Shown here one piece after another: positions 25,803 to 30,792 of a DNA stretch of 30,792 nt; position 1 is the stretch's first letter; every line of letters starts with the position of its first letter. The notes below the pieces were generated by a model. That model saw nothing but the letters and a program-made list of their open reading frames with translations, was not told the origin of the DNA and made no database searches. The stretch spans positions 1-30,792 of the forward strand of contig CALEPX010000010.1 of assembly GCA_937911045.1 (NCBI GenBank), given 5' to 3'. Position numbers and translations under genes: made by a program. This stretch comes from an uncultured Fretibacterium sp. (lineage in GTDB: Bacteria; Synergistota; Synergistia; Synergistales; Aminobacteriaceae).

Positions 25803-25834
25803 AAAAAGTGTGCCCCGGCAAGGTGGAGCAACAC
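25803..25834 (-). terminator. unit 3 distal minus-strand terminator
   Basis: On the minus strand GTG(T)TGCTCC pairs with GGGGCACAC and is followed by five T residues. It lies downstream of the first terminator, giving a tandem pair. Confidence 0.65.
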
Positions 25835-25837
25835 TTT

Positions 25838-25889
25838 AAAAAAACGGGCTACCGAAATGGAGTGAGATTCCACTTCGGAATTACGCCCG
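25838..25889 (-). terminator. unit 3 proximal minus-strand terminator
   Basis: On the minus strand a CGGGC/GCCCG stem encloses an inner CCGAA/TTCGG stem and is followed by seven T residues. It begins eight bases after the peptide stop. The same stem is kept in all units, but only here does it have a long T run. Confidence 0.75.
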
Positions 25890-25896
25890 AAACGGA

Positions 25897-25989
25897 TTAC
25901 ATTTTACACACGCGGATCAACTCCGCAACGGCTGCTATTAGTGCTGATAAGGCTAGTAGCAGTTTCGTTATCTTATCGATGCGTTTCAA
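25897..25989 (-). CDS. unit 3 small hydrophobic peptide, 30 aa, divergent
   Basis: A TTG start is seven bases after consensus GGAGGT. The peptide begins 'MKRIDKITKLLLALSALI' and ends 'ELIRVCKM': a basic N-terminus, a Leu/Ala hydrophobic helix and a short polar end. The leader and 3' hairpins are nearly identical to those of unit 2, yet the ORF itself shares almost no nucleotide sequence with the other three. It keeps the length, start position, hydrophobic character and stop position. That pattern suggests cassette swapping or diversifying selection on the peptide while the RNA flanks stay fixed. Confidence 0.68.
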   Translation of the reverse strand: MKRIDKITKLLLALSALIAAVAELIRVCKM

Positions 25990-26077
25990 TGTTCTCACCT
26001 CCTTTCCTTGCTCAGTACTCGGGGATACCCCATAGGCACCCCTCACGCGACATTCACGTGACCTTGCCATGCGAAAT

Positions 26078-26086
26078 ATTATAGCA
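26078..26086 (-). promoter_or_regulatory. extended -10 promoter of unit 3 peptide
   Basis: Minus-strand TGCTATAAT, identical in sequence and context to the unit 2 promoter, with a leader of about 80 bases to the TTG at 25989. Confidence 0.65.
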
Positions 26087-26104
26087 GGATTTGCGATTCT
26101 GGTG

Positions 26105-26110
26105 TATAAT
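26105..26110 (+). promoter_or_regulatory. unit 4 plus-strand -10 box (antisense RNA)
   Basis: TATAAT in 'GGTGTATAATTCATTC', in the same place as in units 2 and 3, oriented against the unit 4 peptide ORF. Confidence 0.5.
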
Positions 26111-26138
26111 TCATTCAAAATTGGTAACTTAGCGTATG

Positions 26139-26170
26139 AAAAAGTGTGCCCCGGTAAGGTGGAGCAACAC
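26139..26170 (-). terminator. unit 4 minus-strand terminator
   Basis: The same distal hairpin as unit 3 (GTG(T)TGCTCC with GGGGCACAC) is followed by five T residues on the minus strand. The proximal stem is also kept, as GGGAC/GTCCC at 26183-26226, without a T run. Confidence 0.6.
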
Positions 26171-26238
26171 TTAAGAAGATATGGGACTGCCGACCGGAGT
26201 GGATTTCCGTGTCGGACTTATGTCCCGGACGGAAAAGA

Positions 26239-26322
26239 TTATTTACGGAATAGTCGAACGATTTCGACCACAACTTGTAGGAGTTCTGTCAGGACTTTTA
26301 CGAGTTGTGTCAATTTCTCCAT
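26239..26322 (-). CDS. unit 4 small amphipathic peptide, 27 aa, probably unexpressed
   Basis: ATG at 26322. The peptide begins 'MEKLTQLVKVLTELLQVVV' and ends 'RLFRK', clearly related to units 1 and 2 with conservative substitutions (A to V, R to Q). The leader, Shine-Dalgarno and extended -10 present in units 2 and 3 are missing; upstream is AT-rich sequence at the edge of the array. This copy may be silent or decaying, although its plus-strand promoter remains. Confidence 0.5.
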   Translation of the reverse strand: MEKLTQLVKVLTELLQVVVEIVRLFRK

Positions 26323-26427
26323 GTAATATTTTTATTTATTTTTAACTGGGGTGCTATAATCTCAAAATCTGAATAGTGAAGTTTTCCCAAACACTACTTT
26401 GTTATAGAATACGATTTTTGTAAATAC

Positions 26428-26458
26428 TTGACCGATAGTTACAACCTGTTGCTATACT
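26428..26458 (+). promoter_or_regulatory. promoter before the broken hydrolase gene
   Basis: TTGACC (26428-26433) and TATACT (26453-26458) with a 19-bp spacer and TGC directly before the -10. It fits transcription of the ORF at 26488. Confidence 0.45.
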
Positions 26459-26487
26459 TCAGAAAATTTTTTATAGAGGTATTAATC

Positions 26488-27066
26488 ATGAGAATTATAA
26501 TATGTGAAATATTGATGTTGTTTTTGTTTTGCTGTTATGATCCGGCGAAAAAATATCCTGCTGTCACAATTGCTCACCCAAATGGAGGTGTGAAAGAACA
26601 AGTTGCGGGACTTTTTGCTCAAAAACTTGCTGAACTCGGTTATATAACTGTAGCGGCTGATGCGGCGTATCAGGGCGAGAGCGACGGAGAACCTAGACAC
26701 ACTGATATTCCATTCTTCAGAACAGAAGATATTCACGGCATGGTTGATTTGTTGACAATTTATCCCGGTGTTGACGTTAATCGAATCGGCATGTTAGGAA
26801 TCTGTGGCGGCGGTTACTCTTTGAACGCTGCAAAATCCGAAAAACGAGTCAAAGCTGTTGCAACTTTGAGCATGTTCAATTAAAAATGACTTGTATCGTG
26901 AAGGACTTTTATATTACGGAAAAACTCACAGACATCCTAACTCAACATTTGAATATACTCAGGCAAGTTTGATTGAGTTAATGGCTTAGGACGCTACTGA
27001 TAACATAAAATTAATCAGCGTACCGTTGTTAATGATGGCTGGAAATATTGCAGACTCTGAACGTTA
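26488..27066 (+). pseudogene. broken alpha/beta hydrolase (dienelactone hydrolase-like)
   Basis: ATG at 26488 follows GAGGT. After about 17 unrelated hydrophobic residues, a typical alpha/beta hydrolase core appears: 'YPAVTIAHPNGG' and the nucleophile elbow-like 'GMLGICGGGYS'. The frame stops at 26881-26883. From about 26890 another frame continues family-like sequence ('YYGKTHRHPNSTFEYTQASL', then 'LISVPLLMMAGNIADS') with a TAG at 26987-26989 and a TAA at the end. The normal N-terminus and catalytic tail are missing or disrupted, so the gene is inactive. The remaining bases to 27132 hold nothing recognisable. Confidence 0.75.
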
Positions 27067-27132
27067 AACGCTTTGAGAATTGCAAATGAAGTTTTTAACG
27101 AGCGGAAATAATTAGCAGCAGAAAATTTAGGG

Positions 27133-27164
27133 AACAGCTTCCAGTTTTTAGAGGCTGTTTTTTT
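27133..27164 (+). terminator. intrinsic terminator
   Basis: ACAGC and GCTGT form a stem around an AT-rich loop, followed by seven T residues, downstream of the hydrolase remnant and before the methyltransferase. Confidence 0.75.
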
Positions 27165-27237
27165 GTGGAAGGATATGTTATAATTTGCCAAAGATAAGTT
27201 CGATTATAAAAACTTTTGAAAAGAGGGATTTATATAA

Positions 27238-27866
27238 ATGAGTTTACTTAGAAAATTTTTAAACCAGACAAGAAAACCTGAGGGATTTTTAGGGAAATTA
27301 ATGCTTAATGGGATGAGCTTTGGACATGCTAAAATTGCAGATTGGGCTATGTCTCTGTTGAATGTTCCTGAACCTGACGAAATTGTTGAGCTTGGCTGCG
27401 GCAATGGCAGAGATGCAGGTAAACTTCTAAAGAAATACGCATGTTCAAAACTTACAGCGATAGATTATTCTCCATTATCTGTTGAAAAAACAAGTAAGAA
27501 TAAAAAAAAATGATAGCTTCAGGAAGAATGACAGTGCAAGAAGGTGATGTTTCAAACTTAAAACTTGAGTCAGAAAAATTTGACCTTGCTACAGCATTTG
27601 AGACAATATATTTTTGGCATGATCTGAAAAAATGCTTTGCTGAAGTTCATAAAGTTTTGAAAACTTCAGGGCATTTTATGATTGTATTGGAAGCCGATGG
27701 CAGGGATAAGACGATACAATGGTTCAAAGAAAAAATTGACGGCATGAACGTTTACACTCCTGAAGAAATAAAAGAAGCTCTTGAATACGCAGGCTTCTCT
27801 GAAATCCACATATATAATAAACTCAGATTTAATAACTGGATAATGGTGTTAGCAAAAAAAATTTAA
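27238..27866 (+). pseudogene. SAM-dependent methyltransferase split by a frameshift
   Basis: The first frame (27238-27513) gives the N-terminal half with the SAM-binding motif 'VELGCGNGRDAGKLL'. The second (27510-27866) gives the rest ('MTVQEGDVSNLKLESEKFDL', 'LKTSGHFMIVLEADG'). The break is exactly at a run of nine A residues (27502-27510). Adding one A restores a continuous class I methyltransferase of about 209 residues. The lesion could be real, a phase-variable tract or a sequencing error. A ribosome site (AGAGGG) is present. It converges with the MerR remnant, the two stop codons overlapping. Confidence 0.75.
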
Positions 27867-28255
27867 TCCACACATTGACACTGTAGCAAATTACTGAAAT
27901 ATTCTCTTTTGCCTTCGAGGACTTCATCGTAAAATTCTTGTTTCTTGTCGATATACTCAACTGAAGCTATTAACGACGCAATATTTTCTTGAAGCTGTAT
28001 TTTCCTTTCTGCGAGAATAGCTTTTCTCTGCGAAATTGTTGATGTTCCTCCAAGGCATAATTTTGTGTATTCTTTCATTTCCCGAATACTCATTCCACAT
28101 TTTTTCAGGCATGTTAAACTCTTAATCTATGCAATATCTCGTTCGTCAAAAATTCTTCTGTTAATATTATCGCGCTTTACGTTCGGAATTAATCCCTCAT
28201 TGCAATAAAATTTTAGTCCTTGATAAGTCATTCCCGTTTCTTTGCAGGTCTGCAA
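27863..28255 (-). pseudogene. MerR-family regulator interrupted by TAG
   Basis: Read on the minus strand from about 28255, one frame gives a MerR DNA-binding domain ('CKETGMTYQGLKFYCNEGLI', 'RRIFDERDIA'). It is broken by TAG at 28127-28129, then continues 'IKSLTCLKKCGMSIREMKEY' and a helical C-terminus to 27863. Family comparison places Trp at the TAG ('DIAWIK'), so a TGG to TAG change is likely. The first few residues are also lost: a TGA lies just upstream of a TTG at 28253-28255. The 76-residue ORF from 28093 is only the effector half. It probably once controlled the adjacent genes. Confidence 0.78.
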
Positions 28256-28322
28256 TCAAAATCTTGACAGATAGTAACTACCGGTATTTAGAATTATAAA
28301 CAATTCATGATTATTATTCGTT

Positions 28323-29168
28323 ATGAGTGTTTCAGCATTCGCAAGTGAGCCTATTGTGATTCGTGAACAGGGCGTGTTTTCTTCGGGCGGAACAGTAACA
28401 GAACCTCTTCCAGGTGAGTTTAATATTTCAGAGAACTGGCTCGATTTTTCACGCGCAGGAAACACTGCTCATGTTGATCACGCAAATGTTTTCTATCAAA
28501 TTCCAGATGGCAAAAATAAAACTCCGATAGTCTATCTTCACGGTTACGGTCAGACTCGCATAGGCTGGCAGAGTACTCCGGATAGGCGCGAAGGTTGGAG
28601 CGATATTTTTCTCAGAAAAGGACGCGCAGCTTTTCTTGTTGATCAGCCAAGACGCGGTGCAGCAGCTTCAACTGTCAAAATTGTCAACAACGAACAAGAT
28701 ACGCGGGCAAACGGAACTGAATTTAATCCCGGCGATCAAGCATGGTACACACATTTTAGAATAGGACGCGGAACTTCTGACCGTTATGAAGGCAGCCAAT
28801 TCCCTTCCGGTGAAGAAGCGTTAAATCAATTCTTGCGACAAATGACACCCAACACTGGAAATTATGACGTTGTTATTATGGGTGAAGCATTAAGCGCGGT
28901 GTTATCTGATGTTCGTAAAATGACAGGGAAAAAAGCTATTTATCTGACACATTCACAGGGTGGTCGCGTGGGTTGGCAGACGGACACAGAAAATATGGCG
29001 GCTATAGTTGCAATCGAACCGGGCTTTGCTCCTGAAATTGGCAGTGAGACATAAATATATCTTCCTGAGATAGGCATAACAGGCAACAGTCATTTCATGT
29101 TCCAAGAATTAAATAATAAAGAAATTGCCGAATATATAGAAAAATGGCTTGAATCAAAGGGGCTGTAA
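28323..29168 (+). pseudogene. alpha/beta hydrolase (esterase) with truncated signal and internal deletion
   Basis: The frame opens 'MSVSAFASEPIVIREQG', which looks like the end of a signal peptide. There is no ribosome site, and a TGA lies five codons upstream, so the true start is lost. The body is an exported alpha/beta hydrolase: 'PIVYLHGYGQTRIGW' and the nucleophile elbow 'YLTHSQGGRVGW'. At 29052-29054 a TAA occurs, and the same frame continues directly with a family-like C-terminus ('LPEIGITGNSHFMFQELNNK', 'WLESKGL') to 29168. A segment holding late core strands has been deleted at the junction. A short remnant peptide is possible, an active enzyme unlikely. Confidence 0.72.
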
Positions 29169-29171
29169 TTT

Positions 29172-30575
29172 ATGAAAAGAAAAATTTTTGTTTGTGCGTT
29201 TATATTTGCGCTTGCTTTTGTCGGTGTGTCCTATGCTGAAATAATCTCAGGTTCAGGCATTGCTGTCGTTGAAGTCGATGGCGGAAAATTACAGGGCTAT
29301 ATTCGCAATAATATTTTCACGTATCACGGTGTGCCTTACGCTGAAGCAGAATTATTTATGCCTCCAACTAAATTACAACTAGGCGCAACGGTGATTATTG
29401 ATGATGAACAGCGCAGGATTGTACTCGTTTCAATAGAAATCGTTATGTTAAGTGATGAATTTATAGATAGGTGCAGAAAATCAATAGCATTTATAGCGGA
29501 TGTGGAATATGAAAATGTATGGTTGCATATGACCCACGCTATAACTACACCTCATGCACCAAGTAGTAAAATATTAGGTTTAGGTGGGGAAGAAATAGAA
29601 CTTACTACCGAAGAACAGATTGACCTTCAAAAAAGGAGATATAAGAAAAAACTGTATGAAGAGAAAATATTTGTGGCGATTGTTGACTCCCTTAAGAAAG
29701 CATCTCAGCTACGAAATGGGACAATGCTTGTTGGGGCTGGAGAGTGTGATGTAATTCGAGGAAGAGATATAAAAACACCAAATGGTTGGTGGATAGGAAT
29801 CAATGGTGATTTTGAATCAAATGAGACAATGACAACTATTTCTTTTAAGGATGATTTTGGAAATTATGTTGCATCAATTGTTTCCTTTGGGTTAAAGCCT
29901 TGTGTTATAGATAATGCTGAAATGGATGCCGGAAAAAGATTAATCTCAGCTGATGCGCCAGGACTAATGTGTAGGGAACTAGAGAAAAAGTATGCTTCAC
30001 CAATCCTTTATTTTACTGGGGCGGCAGGAGATAGAGTGCCATATAAAACAGCTTGGTATGACAGATTAAATGATGATGGCAAAATAGAGACAATAGATTT
30101 AGGTGTGAAACAAGGCATAGAGTTTGCCAACGAAATCGCAGAGCAAATGACAAATGCTGCTATTGATATAATTGACAATGCAATTCTTCAGCAAGACCAT
30201 ATGATTTATTTGAACAGTGATAGTTTTAGTTGGAAGACAAAACAAAAAGTACAAATGAAACCATATCGTGAATTGTTATTTAATGAAGATGGTGAAACTA
30301 ACGTAGATGTAAATGTTTTAGCACTTTCCAAAGATCTGCTTTTGGTTGGGGGCAAACCTGAAATCAACGAAATAACAGAACGACAATTAAAGGAAAAATC
30401 TGGATATAAGCACACCTTATATGTGTCCATGCTCAACGGTGGTATGAAATATATGCCAGATGAAAAAGCCTATGACCAGTGCAGGTGGGAGGCAATCTCT
30501 TCAATGTTAATGCCAGGCGCAGCTGAAGCATTTGTAACAAAATCAGTTGAGCTATTAAAAGATTTTTCTGAATAA
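29172..30575 (+). CDS. chimeric exported protein: carboxylesterase start fused to ceramidase-like domain
   Basis: An intact 467-codon ORF. Residues 1-22 are a signal peptide, and 30-67 match the start of type B carboxylesterases ('VVEVDGGKLQGYIRNNIFTY', 'HGVPYAEAE'). From about residue 68 the sequence changes to a fold resembling the neutral/alkaline ceramidase N-terminal domain: 'TVIIDDEQRRIVLVSIEIV', 'THAITTPHAP', 'SADAPGLMCRELEKKY', 'LYFTGAAGDRVP'. The usual first strand of that domain is missing, and the second part is markedly AT-richer. The join lies near 29370. AAAGGGG precedes the ATG. It is either a recent in-frame fusion or a pseudogene that happens to stay open; ceramidase activity is not implied. 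Confidence 0.6.
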   Translation: MKRKIFVCAFIFALAFVGVSYAEIISGSGIAVVEVDGGKLQGYIRNNIFTYHGVPYAEAELFMPPTKLQLGATVIIDDEQRRIVLVSIEIVMLSDEFIDRCRKSIAFIADVEYENVWLHMTHAITTPHAPSSKILGLGGEEIELTTEEQIDLQKRRYKKKLYEEKIFVAIVDSLKKASQLRNGTMLVGAGECDVIRGRDIKTPNGWWIGINGDFESNETMTTISFKDDFGNYVASIVSFGLKPCVIDNAEMDAGKRLISADAPGLMCRELEKKYASPILYFTGAAGDRVPYKTAWYDRLNDDGKIETIDLGVKQGIEFANEIAEQMTNAAIDIIDNAILQQDHMIYLNSDSFSWKTKQKVQMKPYRELLFNEDGETNVDVNVLALSKDLLLVGGKPEINEITERQLKEKSGYKHTLYVSMLNGGMKYMPDEKAYDQCRWEAISSMLMPGAAEAFVTKSVELLKDFSE

Positions 30576-30594
30576 CAAGAGTGGAGTATTTAAA

Positions 30595-30792
30595 ATGACA
30601 AAACCAAATATGGAGCCAGCAAAACTGGAAATGAATTTGATAGATATAAAAATACTAATAGCAATAGGCATATGTTTAATGACCTCTACAGTCTTAAACT
30701 CCTTAGGAATAAAATACAGTTATGGAGACATGCGATTAGATGTGGTTCAAAAAGCTACAGCAGCTATTTCTTGCTTGTTAGTTACACAGGAT
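30595..30792 (+). CDS. membrane protein N-terminus, possibly aromatic acid exporter/FUSC-like (3' truncated)
   Basis: The ATG follows GGAG by eight bases, and 66 codons are open to the window end. Residues about 15-37 form a hydrophobic helix ('LIDIKILIAIGICLMTST'), followed by 'ALNSLG'-like polar turn sequence and a second helix start ('KATAAISCLLVTQ'). The pattern is reminiscent of aromatic acid exporter/FUSC membrane proteins, but the fragment is too short to be sure. Base composition matches the AT-rich second half of the preceding gene, suggesting they arrived together. Confidence 0.5.
   Translation, partial: MTKPNMEPAKLEMNLIDIKILIAIGICLMTSTVLNSLGIKYSYGDMRLDVVQKATAAISCLLVTQD

Larger units (their letters stand above)
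25158..26322. repeat. four tandem cassettes with hydrophobic peptide ORFs and convergent promoters
   Basis: Four related units are marked by plus-strand TATAAT at 25158, 25430, 25769 and 26105 (spacing 272, 339, 336). Each continues with a conserved block beginning near 'GTATGAAAAAGTGTG' that contains two hairpins, then the reverse complement of a short ORF. Units two and three then carry a conserved leader for that ORF, ending in a minus-strand extended -10 box. The CCGA...TCGG and GGGC...GCCC stems are kept by paired changes; unit four has GGGAC/GTCCC and CCGAC/GTCGG. No transposase or other protein gene lies inside. The layout resembles tandem type I toxin-antitoxin repeats. Confidence 0.85.

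Noticed and set aside
25158..26322. IscB/TnpB guide RNA (HEARO/omega RNA) array or IS200/IS605 remnants
   Set aside because: The structured repeats first suggested this, but no nuclease or transposase gene is present. The opposite strand holds conserved, ribosome-site-bearing ORFs and minus-strand terminators. I keep it as an alternative to be tested with an Rfam search.
25158..26322. CRISPR array
   Set aside because: The units are about 270-340 bp long with internal genes and no short repeat-spacer pattern; no cas genes.
28323..29054. Intact 243-aa secreted hydrolase
   Set aside because: The start lacks a ribosome site, the signal peptide is cut by an upstream TGA, and the family C-terminus continues in frame beyond the TAA.

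Overview
The window looks like a metagenome-assembled contig from a Gram-negative, anaerobic member of the Synergistota. The evidence is an outer-membrane porin with an N-terminal S-layer-homology (SLH) domain, a complete Rnf complex, and a very large secreted protein built of putative Ig-like modules. This assignment rests on gene content and family knowledge, not on a phylogeny. The first 27 bases are Illumina adapter sequence, so the left contig end is artificial.

Layout, left to right. 29-3800: sbcD (5'-truncated) and sbcC, DNA-end processing. 3914-4833: a flavin-reductase-like gene, a broken FMN-reductase-type pseudogene and a bidirectional terminator. 4853-6737: a membrane GGDEF protein (minus), a free-standing double-ACT protein (plus) and another bidirectional terminator. 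6759-13936 (minus): a tight operon rnfC-D-G-E-A-B followed by a signal-bearing FMN/FAD flavoprotein reductase. The Rnf complex should couple ferredoxin:NAD+ electron transfer to an ion gradient, and the last gene is a plausible linked terminal reductase. 14163-21419: a giant Ig-like secreted protein interrupted by one in-frame TAG. 21548-22597: cobT. 22658-24874: the SLH porin with a long, apparently structured leader and its own terminator.

25158-26322 is the most unusual part: four tandem copies of a roughly 270-340 bp cassette. Each carries, on the minus strand, a 25-30 codon ORF for a hydrophobic or amphipathic peptide. Three have a Shine-Dalgarno sequence, two have an extended -10 promoter and a conserved leader, and all are followed by conserved hairpins that resemble terminators. 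All four also carry a conserved plus-strand TATAAT firing antisense across the ORF. The arrangement recalls the tandem type I toxin-antitoxin repeats of enterobacteria (Ibs/Sib, Ldr/Rdl). A leaderless bacteriocin or a structured-RNA family are alternatives. I do not recognise the family.

26330-30792 is AT-richer and full of damaged genes: a broken alpha/beta hydrolase, a methyltransferase split by a homopolymer frameshift, a MerR regulator with an internal TAG, an esterase with an internal deletion, and an intact but chimeric carboxylesterase/ceramidase-like ORF. The window ends inside a membrane protein gene. It reads as a decaying acquired island beside the repeat array. No tRNA, rRNA, CRISPR array or transposase gene was seen.
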